Part shown: one piece after another, positions 1-7,646 of the stretch | Layout: the number at the start of each line of letters is the position of its first letter | Numbering within the stretch: the stretch's first letter is position 1 | DNA from: Thermogladius sp023256015 | GTDB taxonomy: Archaea; Thermoproteota; Thermoprotei_A; Sulfolobales; Desulfurococcaceae | Direction: 5' to 3' | DNA length: 64,000 bases | Assembly (NCBI RefSeq): GCF_051131135.1 | Contig: NZ_CP151274.1 | Coordinates: 806,001 to 870,000 of the forward strand | Made by a program: the position numbers and the translations under genes | The notes under the pieces: generated by a model | Seen by the model: the letters and a program-made list of their open reading frames with translations, nothing else | Told to the model about the DNA's origin: nothing | Databases searched by the model: none

Positions 1-2
1 CG

Positions 3-320
3 CATATCGGTTCGGGCACGGTCTCAGTCCTGTCCACCCCGAGCATGATAGCTTTCATGGAGAGGACGAGTCTAAACTGCGTTCAGAAGCACCTGCCACC
101 ACAGTATACAACTGTCGGTACCATGGTGAACGTGAGACACCTGAAACCAGCGCCTCTTGGAGGTAAGGTGGTGGTGAAAGCCAGAGTTGTAGAGTTCGAC
201 GGTAAGAGGATACTTTTCGAAGTAGAAGCCCTGTACAACAACGAGACAATAGGCAAAGGGCTGCACGAGAGGTACGTTGTCGACAAGGAGAAATTCCTGG
301 GTAAAGTTAAAGCCCGTTGA
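3..320 (+). CDS. Hotdog-fold thioesterase, 5' end outside window
   Basis: The reading frame is open from the first bases of the window, so the N-terminus is missing; 105 residues are visible. The opening residues HIGSGTVSVLSTPSM followed by IAFME match the conserved start of fluoroacetyl-CoA thioesterase-like hotdog proteins (GSG..VLSTP..I..ME). The middle part, with TVGTMVNVRHLKPAPLG, is the usual central beta-sheet core of that family. By family it would hydrolyse an acyl-CoA or act as a housekeeping thioesterase; the substrate cannot be read from the sequence. An internal ATG at 45 is not the true start, because the conserved motif extends upstream of it. Confidence 0.8.
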   Translation, partial: HIGSGTVSVLSTPSMIAFMERTSLNCVQKHLPPQYTTVGTMVNVRHLKPAPLGGKVVVKARVVEFDGKRILFEVEALYNNETIGKGLHERYVVDKEKFLGKVKAR

Positions 321-325
321 GGTAA

Positions 326-431
326 TGGGGCCGCCGGGATTTGAACCCGGGACCACCGGCGCTCCGGGACAACCCGGCTAGGCGGGGCATCCCCCCAGGC
401 CGGCATCCTAGCCAGGCTAGACGACGGCCCC
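326..431 (-). tRNA. tRNA-Pro (GGG anticodon) with a 31-nt intron
   Basis: Read on the minus strand, the 7-bp acceptor stem GGGGCCG (431-425) pairs perfectly with CGGCCCC near 327-333, and 326 supplies the discriminator A. The T arm has CCGGG/CCCGG with loop TTCAAAT. The anticodon stem CCGGC (403-399) pairs with GCCGG (360-356). The mature loop is CT-GGG-G-C, giving anticodon GGG with G37, as expected for proline. An intron at 392-362 lies at the canonical 37/38 site. CTGG (32-35) can pair with CCGG near the intron's 3' end, leaving two 3-nt bulges, which is a bulge-helix-bulge substrate for the archaeal splicing endonuclease. CCA is not encoded. Confidence 0.9.
362..392 (-). other. tRNA-Pro intron (bulge-helix-bulge)
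   Basis: This 31-nt intron starts after G37 (393) and ends before C38 (361). A 4-bp central helix forms between tRNA positions 32-35 and the intron bases just before the terminal AG. It is flanked by 3-nt bulges cut between their second and third bases. The intron interior can fold further (GAT/GTC and CCC/GGG pairs). Confidence 0.8.
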
Positions 432-461
432 TCGAGTACTATTATACTAGTCTACACCCTT

Positions 462-471
462 CTATTAAACC
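462..471 (-). promoter_or_regulatory. TATA box of the tRNA-Pro gene
   Basis: The minus strand reads GGTTTAATAG here, about 30 bp upstream of the tRNA 5' end at 431. The AT-rich element sits between the tRNA and the divergent methyltransferase gene whose ATG is at 490. It may serve both directions. Confidence 0.5.
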
Positions 472-489
472 TAATCACGGGTACATCTA

Positions 490-1701
490 ATGGGAGCTAA
501 CTTATACGGCGAACTCCACCCAGAGACATTGAGGATACTGGAGACCGTCCCACTGGAGGAGAGGTCGCGTAGAGGACAGTTCTTCACGCCGAGGCAGCTG
601 AGGGAGGAGGTGCTGAGGCGCATACCGCGCCTCGTGAGACCGAGGGTGCTCGACCCCGCCTGCGGCACCGGGGAGTTCCTGCTCTCGGCCAGGGAGTACT
701 TCGTGGAGCCGGAGCTCTACTGCTGGGAGGTCGACCCCAAGCTGGCCGAGGTGGCTAAGCGGGTAGTCCCAGAGGCCAGGGTGGAAGTGGTGGACTCCCT
801 GACGAAACCGTTCAGGGAGGAGTTCGACGTCGTGGTCACCAACCCGCCGTACTACGAGTTCAGACCCGAGGGGTGGGTCAGGGAGAGGTTCAAGGAGGTG
901 GTGTGGGGCCGCGTCAACATATACGCCCTCTTCGTCTACCTCTCCCTCAGGCTCCTCAAGCCGGGCGGCTGGCTGGGGCTGGTCGTCTCCTCCTCGATGA
1001 ACAACGGCGCCTACTTCAGGAGGCTGAGGGAGTACGTCGTCAGGGTGGCCGACATAGCCTACATGAGGGTCCTCGACGACCCCCGCGTGTTCGACGGGGT
1101 CAACCACACCTTCCAAGTGCTCGTCCTCAGGAAGGCCCCGAACACTGGGAGGTACGTGTTCAGGAGGAGCGGTATACTCATATTCTCCGAGAGGGCGGAG
1201 GAGCTCAAGAAGGCTTTTGAGGGCTCGGCGACGCTGGGGGAGCTCGGCTACAGGGTTCAGACGGGTAGGGTGGTCTGGAACCAGCACAGGGACAAGCTGA
1301 TGGACGACCCCGGCCAGGGAGTCCTCCTCGTCTGGTCTCACAACATAAGGGGCGGGAGGCTAGTCCTAGGCAACGGGCGGAGGCCCCAGTACATAAGGTG
1401 GGGCGGGAGGGTCGACAGGGGCCCGGCGATAGTCGTGAAGAGGGTCACGGGACACCCCAAGAGGCTGAGGCTCGAGGCCGCGCTCGTACCACCCGGAACA
1501 GTCTTCGTCGCGGAGAACCACGTCAACGTGGTCTACCCGCCGCCGGGCGCCAGCCTAGAGGAGATGGAGGAGATAGTGAGGCAGTTGAACGACCCGAGGA
1601 CTTGGGAGCTCCTATCGTACATAACAGGTAACACGCAGGTCTCGAAGAACGAGCTCGAGAACCTAGTACCGGTACCGCTCAGACTGGTGAGTCGAGACTG
1701 A
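490..1701 (+). CDS. Adenine-specific DNA methyltransferase (TaqI/Eco57I-like), orphan
   Basis: This 403-residue protein has the N6-adenine methylase motifs in gamma-type order: a QFFTP box near residue 30, SAM-binding motif I LDPACGTGEF near residue 55, and catalytic NPPYYEF near residue 118. The C-terminal half resembles the target-recognition region of TaqI/Eco57I-type enzymes and ends with a GNTQVSKNELENLVPVPL-type motif near residue 380. It should methylate adenine in double-stranded DNA. No restriction endonuclease lies beside it, so it may be a solitary methylase or one half of a Type IIG-like system. The gene is visibly richer in G+C than its neighbours and abuts a tRNA gene, which suggests horizontal acquisition. 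The ATG lies roughly 25 bp after an AT-rich TATA-like element, so the mRNA may be leaderless. Confidence 0.85.
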   Translation: MGANLYGELHPETLRILETVPLEERSRRGQFFTPRQLREEVLRRIPRLVRPRVLDPACGTGEFLLSAREYFVEPELYCWEVDPKLAEVAKRVVPEARVEVVDSLTKPFREEFDVVVTNPPYYEFRPEGWVRERFKEVVWGRVNIYALFVYLSLRLLKPGGWLGLVVSSSMNNGAYFRRLREYVVRVADIAYMRVLDDPRVFDGVNHTFQVLVLRKAPNTGRYVFRRSGILIFSERAEELKKAFEGSATLGELGYRVQTGRVVWNQHRDKLMDDPGQGVLLVWSHNIRGGRLVLGNGRRPQYIRWGGRVDRGPAIVVKRVTGHPKRLRLEAALVPPGTVFVAENHVNVVYPPPGASLEEMEEIVRQLNDPRTWELLSYITGNTQVSKNELENLVPVPLRLVSRD

Positions 1702-1719
1702 CCTAGGATGCCGGAACTT

Positions 1720-2109
1720 CTACGAGCTGGTTAAGTAGTCGATCGACTGGTCTAGGTCGTCGCCCTCTATAGTTATAGTGATTGGGCCTAGGGGGGACTC
1801 CTTTGGGGTGTCTATTAGTGATATCCTGCCAACATACGCTGCTTGTTTGTGTAGCATGAGGCTTGTCGTATTCCCCCTCCTGTTCTTGACGAGGTAGCTC
1901 CTCAGAGCAGGCTCAATCCCCTCAGCCCTCGCCCTGTCCCGCAGAGCACGCAGGGATTCGATGCTGTCCGAAACCCCCCTCACTACGAACCAGCCCTCTC
2001 TCACCTCTAGAACCAGTAAATCCCCTGCGAAGAAGTTCTGAACCGCTTTCTTGACCTTCTCTACACTTTCAGTCGGACGTACTTCGGCCTCCACCGTTAC
2101 CCTTGGCAT
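1720..2109 (-). CDS. UPF0201 family RNA-binding-like protein
   Basis: This 129-residue protein opens with VTVEAEVRPTESVEKV, the characteristic start of the archaeal UPF0201 (COG1325) family. Members are about 130-140 residues and have been suggested to be RNA-binding or exosome-associated, without firm biochemistry. The sequence contains the family's LRDRARAEGIEPALRS and N-K-A segments in mid-protein. It is translated with the upstream UPF0200 gene: its ATG at 2109 lies 41 nt before that gene's stop at 2069. The conserved N-terminus argues that this long overlap is real. Confidence 0.8.
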   Translation of the reverse strand: MPRVTVEAEVRPTESVEKVKKAVQNFFAGDLLVLEVREGWFVVRGVSDSIESLRALRDRARAEGIEPALRSYLVKNRRGNTTSLMLHKQAAYVGRISLIDTPKESPLGPITITIEGDDLDQSIDYLTSS

Positions 2110-2644
2110 CCGAGACCACCTTGCTTAATATCTTCTTAGCCTCCTTATACGCCTCCTCGAAACTCCCCTCGTTGACTATGAGGTAGTCAGCGAGGGCTAT
2201 AACCGAGCCGATCCCGAGGCTCAGCTCAAGGGAGTCCCTGGCGTTAAACTCCTCTATACTCTTAGGATCCCCTGGCCTATTTCTTTCAAGGAGTCTCTTA
2301 AACCTGGTTTTCGGGGAGGCGTGTACGGCTACTATCACTGTATTACCTGCTCTTCTGAAGGTCTCAACCTCGACCAGGCTTCTAACACCGTCTACGACTA
2401 CAATCCCGCTCTTCCTCGGGAGTCTCTCCATGGTCTTGAGCGCGATGTAGTCGTCTCCGTGCTCTCTTCTGAGCTCCAAAGACGTCTTCAGCATGAGTTC
2501 GGGGGTGATAACCCCGTACCTTCTCAAGGTCTCTTCTCTAACAACGTCGCCCATGCTGACAACCGGCAGGCCCATCTCCTCTGCTGCCTTCACAACTATA
2601 CTCTTCCCTGCTCCAGGCATTCCAGTCAAGAGTACTAGTATCAT
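2069..2644 (-). CDS. UPF0200 family P-loop kinase (dephospho-CoA-kinase-like)
   Basis: This 191-residue protein begins with the P-loop LTGMPGAGKS, followed by GLPVVSMGDVVREE and a lid-like RNRPGDP segment, the pattern of archaeal UPF0200 proteins (COG0237-like). The fold is that of a nucleoside monophosphate or dephospho-CoA kinase; the true substrate is not established for the family. It is the first gene of a two-gene minus-strand unit with UPF0201, with overlapping ends. Its start at 2644 faces the divergent thpR gene, with about 85 bp of AT-rich promoter between them. Confidence 0.8.
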   Translation of the reverse strand: MILVLLTGMPGAGKSIVVKAAEEMGLPVVSMGDVVREETLRRYGVITPELMLKTSLELRREHGDDYIALKTMERLPRKSGIVVVDGVRSLVEVETFRRAGNTVIVAVHASPKTRFKRLLERNRPGDPKSIEEFNARDSLELSLGIGSVIALADYLIVNEGSFEEAYKEAKKILSKVVSDAKGNGGGRSTSD

Positions 2645-2729
2645 CTCAGACCACGGGGTAAAAGCCTATTAATCGAAATATATCAAACCTTGTATTTATC
2701 TAGAGTTACACGGCGAGGGTGTCATTGGG

Positions 2730-3296
2730 GTGCCGTTACACAGGATATTCATAGCTGTCGACATAAGCGACAAGCAGGTGCTCGCTAACTTAGCGAAGTA
2801 CGTTAGAGAGATCGTGTCTACGGGGGCAGACGTCAAACCTGTCGAGGAGGAGAACTTGCACATCACGATAAGGTTTATAGGTGAAGTGGACGACCAGGTT
2901 GTATCGCGTGTATGCGACGCCGTGAAAAGCCTAAGGCACCAGGTTTTCCTTGTACATGTTAGGGGTGTAGGCGCCTTCCCCTCGGTTGATAGACCCAGGG
3001 TCGTTTGGGCCGGGGTATCAGAGGGCTCGAGCGAGCTAGCCAGAATACACGACTTCTACGAGGAGAAGCTAAGGAAGCTGGGTGTTCAGCCGGACAGGGA
3101 GGAGTATATCCCCCACGTAACGCTGGCGAGGGTTAGGAGCAATAGGGGTATAAGTGAGCTCGTCAGGCTGATAAAGGCCTCTACCGGTGTGGACTTCGGG
3201 AGTTTCACAGCGGACAGGGTCGTGTTAAAGGAGAGCTTCCTCACGCCAAGGGGGCCGATATATAAAGACGTGTGCGAGGTCGAGTTGCTGAAGTGA
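2730..3296 (+). CDS. thpR: RNA 2',3'-cyclic phosphodiesterase (2H family, ThpR)
   Basis: This 188-residue 2H phosphoesterase has both catalytic HxT motifs: HITIRFIG near residue 45 and HVTLARV near residue 129. It starts FIAVDIS, as usual for the family. ThpR enzymes open 2',3'-cyclic phosphates to 2'-phosphates and also show 2'-5' RNA ligase activity, so a role in RNA end processing is expected. It starts with GTG at 2730. The 3' end overlaps the start of the CCA-adding enzyme gene, a common archaeal pairing linking RNA end repair and tRNA 3' maturation. Confidence 0.9.
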   Translation: MPLHRIFIAVDISDKQVLANLAKYVREIVSTGADVKPVEEENLHITIRFIGEVDDQVVSRVCDAVKSLRHQVFLVHVRGVGAFPSVDRPRVVWAGVSEGSSELARIHDFYEEKLRKLGVQPDREEYIPHVTLARVRSNRGISELVRLIKASTGVDFGSFTADRVVLKESFLTPRGPIYKDVCEVELLK

Positions 3297-4702
3297 CAGA
3301 CCTCGAGACTCTGCTGAAGAGCGTATTGGACGAGATCACCCCGACACCCGACGAGAGAGAGAAGATCGCAAGAGCTTACGAGGTCATCAAGAACAGGTTG
3401 GAAGAGCACCTAAGAAGGAACAACGTGTGGGCTGAGGTCACCCTTCAGGGTAGCGTGGCGCACGACACCTGGCTCAGGGGGGATCGAGACATCGACGTCT
3501 TCGTCTTGTACCCCGAGGACTGGTCTGTCGCGGACGTGAAGACCAAGGGCTTCGAACTAATCAAGGAGGCTGTAAGAGACGTCGGCAGGGTCGAGATAAG
3601 GTATGCCGAGCACCCCTATATTAGAGTATTCGTGGAGGACGTCGAGGCAGACATAGTCCCGGCTTACAAGTTGAGTTCCCCGTCTCGAATAAGGACGGCC
3701 GTGGACAGGACACCCTTCCACACGGAGTTTGTGAACTCCCATCTAAAGGGCGGTTTAAACAACGACGTGAGGCTGCTCAAGAAATTTATGAAGGGTATCG
3801 GCTCGTACGGGGCCGAGATAAAGACGAAGGGGTTTTCAGGTTACGCTGTGGAGCTGCTAGTGATAGCCTATGGGGGTTTCCTAAACGTACTGCGCGCGGC
3901 ATCCGAGTGGAGGCCTCCGGTGTACGTGAACACTCTGGGCGAGGAGGGGCTGTTCAGGAGAGCCGTGGAAGTACTCACGAAGAAGTACCCTGACAGCGTC
4001 ATCTACATGCCAGACCCCGTGGACCACGCAAGGAACGTCACCGCGGCCGTGAGCTTCGAGAAGCTGGCGAGGTTCATACTGGCTTCGAAGTGCTTCCTGA
4101 GACGCCCGAGTAAGACCTTCTTCGAAAACCGTGTAGAGTACGACGTCGAGGCTCTCGAGAGGTCGCTGGGCAGTAGGTGTATCGTGGTAGTCGAGGTCGA
4201 GTCCGAAAAACCGCTCCCACCCGAGGTTGTATGGGGCGAGGTCGACAGGGTCAGAGACCGCTGTGTAAAACTACTGTCTGGGCACGACTTCGCGGTCTAC
4301 CACTCGTCGGCCTGGACAGACGACTCCAGGAAAGGGGTCATAGTGGTAGAGCTCGACGAGTGCGCTAAACCTGCGTACAAGTTGTACGAGGGACCGCCCT
4401 TCTCCGAGCCTGACAGAGTTTCAGACTTTGTCTCGAAGCACATTGGTAAGTCCGTTAAGTTGTGGTTGGATAGGGATGGCAGGTTAATGTCGGTTTCCAA
4501 AAGACCTGTTCTACGAGCTGTCGAACTACTAGAGAGTAAACAGCGCGAATACCTTGTATCACCTCACTTCAAGGCCAGCAGGCCCGTCGTCTACGAGCTC
4601 ACACTTGCTAAGCTCAGGGAGATAGCCTCCAAGTACGGCGAGGAGTTCCTGCGGGCATCGCTGGGGAAGGTCGAGTCTTGGCTTCTCGAGTGCACGAGTT
4701 AG
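3293..4702 (+). CDS. cca: Archaeal (class I) CCA-adding tRNA nucleotidyltransferase
   Basis: About 469 residues, the usual size of archaeal CCA enzymes. The nucleotidyltransferase signature is clear near residues 55-75: LQGSVAHDTWLRGDRDIDVF, with the GS and DxD metal ligands and a further acidic residue in ADIVPAYK. It adds C74, C75 and A76 to tRNA 3' ends, which this genome needs because the tRNA-Pro gene here does not encode CCA. I prefer the GTG at 3293, which overlaps the thpR stop (GTGA); a GTG at 3272 in the same frame is the alternative. The gene overlaps the downstream kinase gene by 25 nt, so thpR-cca-kinase looks like one operon. Confidence 0.92.
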   Translation: MTDLETLLKSVLDEITPTPDEREKIARAYEVIKNRLEEHLRRNNVWAEVTLQGSVAHDTWLRGDRDIDVFVLYPEDWSVADVKTKGFELIKEAVRDVGRVEIRYAEHPYIRVFVEDVEADIVPAYKLSSPSRIRTAVDRTPFHTEFVNSHLKGGLNNDVRLLKKFMKGIGSYGAEIKTKGFSGYAVELLVIAYGGFLNVLRAASEWRPPVYVNTLGEEGLFRRAVEVLTKKYPDSVIYMPDPVDHARNVTAAVSFEKLARFILASKCFLRRPSKTFFENRVEYDVEALERSLGSRCIVVVEVESEKPLPPEVVWGEVDRVRDRCVKLLSGHDFAVYHSSAWTDDSRKGVIVVELDECAKPAYKLYEGPPFSEPDRVSDFVSKHIGKSVKLWLDRDGRLMSVSKRPVLRAVELLESKQREYLVSPHFKASRPVVYELTLAKLREIASKYGEEFLRASLGKVESWLLECTS

Positions 4703-5451
4703 AGAAGCAGGACACTTACGTCTCCAGAGTACTGTGCTTCCCTAGACCGAGTTGTGCTGAGCTGAGCGCCCGCGTCTCGAGACTGGTAAGGGCAGGCTTT
4801 CTAAGCATAGTCGAAGAGGGCATACCGTTCCAGGGGGTCAGGATCTTGGGGAAAGGTTACACCTCAATAGTCGTACTAGCACTACACGCTGTACACGGGC
4901 TGGGCGCTCTAAAGGTAAGGAGGCTGGATAGCCGCAGGGCAAGCCTCGCCACCGAAGGAGAGCTCCTATCTTATGCGAGCTCGCTCGGAGTCGCGCCACG
5001 AGTGTACTACTACGATGACGACTACGTTTTCATGGAGTACCTCGACTCGAGCAGATGCGCCCCCTTCGAAGAGGACCTGGCTAGGCTGATCGCGAGAGGG
5101 GACGTCGAGGGGGTAAGGAGAGCAGTGTCGAGAGTGATCGACGCTCTATTCCTCCTCGACAAGCACGGCTTATATCATAGAGAGCTAAACAGGCCCGGCT
5201 CGCACATTATGGTGTGCGATAGTGGCGTGAAGGTACTGGACTGGGAGTCCGCGAGCCGTAGCGGTAAGCCCTCTAATCTAACACAGCTTGTCTCGTACCT
5301 CCTCTACAGGTTCAAGTACTCCGACCAGCTCAAGAGGGCGCTCGACATAAAAGAGGAGGCTGTGCTGGAGAAGCTTAGGGCGTACAAGAACTCTGTGAAC
5401 GAAGAAAACCTGATTAACGTCAAGCGCTGCCTTGGGCTGGTACAGCTATAG
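4678..5451 (+). CDS. Predicted archaeal serine/threonine kinase (COG2112 type)
   Basis: This 257-residue compact kinase-like protein has a glycine loop (LGKGYTS, about residue 57), an invariant-type lysine in GALKVRR and an HRD-like catalytic loop (YHRELNRPGSHIMV). In place of DFG it has VLDWESA. This is the layout of the archaeal COG2112 predicted kinases, distant relatives of RIO kinases. The expected catalytic Asp of HRD reads E (HRE), as in some atypical kinases, so activity is likely but not certain. It starts with TTG at 4678, preceded at 6 nt by GGAAGGT; GTG at 4690 is possible. It is probably cotranscribed with cca. Its 3' end overlaps the convergent zinc-protein gene by about 30 nt. 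Confidence 0.75.
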   Translation: MASRVHELEKQDTYVSRVLCFPRPSCAELSARVSRLVRAGFLSIVEEGIPFQGVRILGKGYTSIVVLALHAVHGLGALKVRRLDSRRASLATEGELLSYASSLGVAPRVYYYDDDYVFMEYLDSSRCAPFEEDLARLIARGDVEGVRRAVSRVIDALFLLDKHGLYHRELNRPGSHIMVCDSGVKVLDWESASRSGKPSNLTQLVSYLLYRFKYSDQLKRALDIKEEAVLEKLRAYKNSVNEENLINVKRCLGLVQL

Positions 5452-5683
5452 TACTGGCAGAGATACTTGTTGGTATTCTAGCCAGCTTGAGGCTGTAGAG
5501 CTTGGGCCTGATCGTGATGTCCTTTACTGTGGGAATCCTCAGCTCGTTGTGGCAGTGGGGGCATACACCGCCGTATAGGTTGTAGACCTCCTGAGGAGTG
5601 GGGATACCGTAATAGTCCTGCCCTACATACCTGAACTCGAAAATGACTTCACCACAGTGGCTGCACACGTACTTGATTGGCAT
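5420..5683 (-). CDS. Small zinc-ribbon protein, unknown role
   Basis: An 87-residue protein starting MPIKYVCSHCGEVIF, with a second cysteine pair in CPHCHNELRI near residue 50; together these form a four-ligand zinc ribbon. I choose the ATG at 5683, because the residues encoded upstream in frame are unlike protein and overlap promoter-like sequence. The function is unknown; the fold suggests nucleic acid or protein binding. Its promoter region contains two palindromes (see separate entries). The 3' end overlaps the convergent kinase gene. Confidence 0.65.
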   Translation of the reverse strand: MPIKYVCSHCGEVIFEFRYVGQDYYGIPTPQEVYNLYGGVCPHCHNELRIPTVKDITIRPKLYSLKLARIPTSISASTIAVPAQGSA

Positions 5684-5713
5684 CAGAATGCACCGATGTA
5701 TAATAAGCCGGTA

Positions 5714-5755
5714 ATACCGCGGTATAAGGAGTAGGTACATATTAATTTACTCCTT
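5714..5755 (-). promoter_or_regulatory. Promoter with two palindromes upstream of the zinc-ribbon gene
   Basis: A perfect 12-bp palindrome ATACCGCGGTAT lies at 5714-5725. An inverted repeat AAGGAGTA/TACTCCTT lies at 5726-5733 and 5748-5755. The 14-bp spacer of the repeat contains an AT-rich element (AAATTAATA on the minus strand) positioned like a TATA box for the gene starting at 5683. Repeats flanking a TATA box and covering the predicted transcription start are typical of operators. Confidence 0.5.
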
Positions 5756-5898
5756 TGTTTAAACCAAAGCCGTGGCTAGCCCTTGAGTAGTATTCAAGTT
5801 TTAAATGGACTGTGTAATGTAGTAAAAGCCATCTCCTTTAAATCCCGAAGCAGTAAGGCGAAACTAATTGGGGAGCATAGAGCTGACGAGTTGAACGG

Positions 5899-6651
5899 CT
5901 AAAGAATAAGGGTCATGTAGTCTCTTGCAACGACTGACTTCCTGAAGAACCTGTACGCGTCAACAAAAATCGCGGTGTCGTCCTTGTACCTGGAGCTAAG
6001 GTGTGTGAGCACTAGCAACCCTACATCGGCCTCTCTAGCGGCTAAAGCAGCGTCCCTCGCTGTAGAGTGCCCTTGCTTCAGGGCCTCCTCCGAGTACTCG
6101 CTCGCGAATGTAGCCTCGTGTATTAGGATGCTCGCGTTCTTCGAGTACTCCACTATGCTGGGGCAAGGCCTGGTATCGCCTGTGTAGCTCACAGTCTTGT
6201 CCCCGACTCTAACCAAGTAGCCGTGGGCTTCTACGGTGTGGCACACCGGGTATGGGGTTACCTCGAGGTCGTCCTCCTTGTACACTTCCCCTGTTTTGCC
6301 AACTACGATGTTGATCTCGAAGCCTACTTTCTCCAACATGTTCTCGAGGACTCTACTAACCAGGTGTGCTACCTGCTCTGGTGCCACCACGTTTAGCCCG
6401 CTATCCCTCCCCAGCAGGTTCATTGACTGTACTAAGCCGAAGAGGCCGAGGTAGTGGTCTCCGTGACCGTGTGTTATGAAGACGGTCTTGACCTTGAGTG
6501 GGCTGAGCCCTGCTTTGAAAAGCCTGTGTTGGCAGCCCTCACCCGCGTCTAGCAGGTAGATCGACGAGTTTACTTTGAGGGCTAGGCAGGGTAGACCCCT
6601 ATTGATGGGTATGGCCGCCCCCGTCCCGAGGAAAACAATCCTACCGTTCAA
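5899..6651 (-). CDS. rnz: Ribonuclease Z (tRNA 3' endonuclease)
   Basis: This 250-residue metallo-beta-lactamase protein has the HxHxDH signature in THGHGDHYLG near residue 62, later zinc ligands in CHTVEAHGY and YTGDTRPC, and the closing LTHLSSRY motif. It removes 3' trailers from pre-tRNAs, producing the end used by the CCA enzyme. It is shorter than many RNase Z proteins; the flexible arm that holds tRNA appears reduced around residues 145-165. The start at 6651 overlaps the stop of the upstream methylase gene by 4 nt, so prs, the methylase gene and rnz form a tight minus-strand operon. Confidence 0.88.
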   Translation of the reverse strand: MNGRIVFLGTGAAIPINRGLPCLALKVNSSIYLLDAGEGCQHRLFKAGLSPLKVKTVFITHGHGDHYLGLFGLVQSMNLLGRDSGLNVVAPEQVAHLVSRVLENMLEKVGFEINIVVGKTGEVYKEDDLEVTPYPVCHTVEAHGYLVRVGDKTVSYTGDTRPCPSIVEYSKNASILIHEATFASEYSEEALKQGHSTARDAALAAREADVGLLVLTHLSSRYKDDTAIFVDAYRFFRKSVVARDYMTLIL

Positions 6652-7646
6652 ACCGGTACGACCACGTATATTACTCGGGCTAGACTACTGTGAACGTACA
6701 TATAGTGTTTACTCTTTATTAAACCACCTACACGCGTGACTATGTCGTCTACTTCGAGCTCGGCCTCCGCTGGGACCATGAACACGACCCTCCCCCACCT
6801 AACCAAACTCTCGAGAGACCTGGATAAGAAGTTCTCGAGGAGCTCCCGTAGTTCAACCCCCCTGGTGCTAGCCCCTCTACCGTAGGGAGGGTCGGTGACG
6901 ACGGCGTCAATGTTCGCGAAGGAGGCGCGAGTCCCGTCCGACAAAACAGGTATAGAAGGGTTCTTGTTGTGCCTCAGGTTCCTCGCGAGCCCGTTTATAA
7001 TACTCCAGTCTATGTCCAACCCTATTCCGATCACCCCGATCGAGCGCGCCTCTAGGATTATCGTCCCTGTTCCGGCGAAGGGGTCGAGTAGGACCCCGCC
7101 CTCTTTAACCGCTGAGAGGTTTATCAGAGTTCTCGCGAGCGACGGAGTAATGGCGAAACTCCTGTCGAAGACCTTCGTATAGACCGGTCTACGTTTAGCC
7201 CTGAACAGCGCCCTACCCACTACGACAACCCCGCCCGAGAAAATGAGCCTTAGAGAGGGACCCCGACGGTACCTGGTCGTCAGCCCGGTTTTCTCCTCTA
7301 ACACCCCCTCTAGCCTCTTCAGCTCCTCGTCCTCCAAGTAACCGTGGAGCTGTGTTACGTGGATCCACTCGGAGCCCTTCGCCAGGTCCCTGAGCTTACC
7401 GGCTAATAAGTTCACGTCCTCCCAACCGGGTAGAGGTTCGAAGTCGTATACCTGGCCGACCTCCCGCACATTACTGGCTCTCTCAGCAACCTTTGCCCAA
7501 GCACTCTCGTTCGAGTGTCTCACCACGCATATCATCGGCCAGCAGAAGACGCTGTGTCCACTGTCGTAGAGTTCCAGGAGTGTCTTGAGCTCGCTTTCCG
7601 AGACGTCCTCGTTCTCGCCGGACAAGACGTAGTAGAGGGTACTCAT
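6648..7646 (-). CDS. tRNA guanosine-10 N2-methyltransferase family (Trm11/TrmG10)
   Basis: 332 residues. The C-terminal half is a Rossmann methylase with motif I LLDPFAGTGTIILEA (around residue 188) and motif IV TDPPYGRGAST (around residue 255), the combination seen in archaeal Trm-G10/Trm11 enzymes that make m2G/m22G at tRNA position 10. The N-terminal half (to about residue 150) would correspond to the THUMP-containing RNA-binding part. It overlaps the prs stop by 4 nt and the rnz start by 4 nt. A closely related tRNA m2G6 methylase is a less likely alternative. Confidence 0.82.
   Translation of the reverse strand: MSTLYYVLSGENEDVSESELKTLLELYDSGHSVFCWPMICVVRHSNESAWAKVAERASNVREVGQVYDFEPLPGWEDVNLLAGKLRDLAKGSEWIHVTQLHGYLEDEELKRLEGVLEEKTGLTTRYRRGPSLRLIFSGGVVVVGRALFRAKRRPVYTKVFDRSFAITPSLARTLINLSAVKEGGVLLDPFAGTGTIILEARSIGVIGIGLDIDWSIINGLARNLRHNKNPSIPVLSDGTRASFANIDAVVTDPPYGRGASTRGVELRELLENFLSRSLESLVRWGRVVFMVPAEAELEVDDIVTRVGGLIKSKHYMYVHSSLARVIYVVVPV

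Noticed and set aside
502..1341. 279-residue minus-strand ORF inside the methylase gene
   Set aside because: A shadow frame caused by high GC; rich in Pro/Glu/Val without domain pattern, while the + strand has complete methylase motifs.
5684..5740. N-terminal extension of the zinc-ribbon protein to 5740
   Set aside because: The added residues do not resemble the zinc protein and the stretch holds the promoter palindromes; ATG 5683 fits better.
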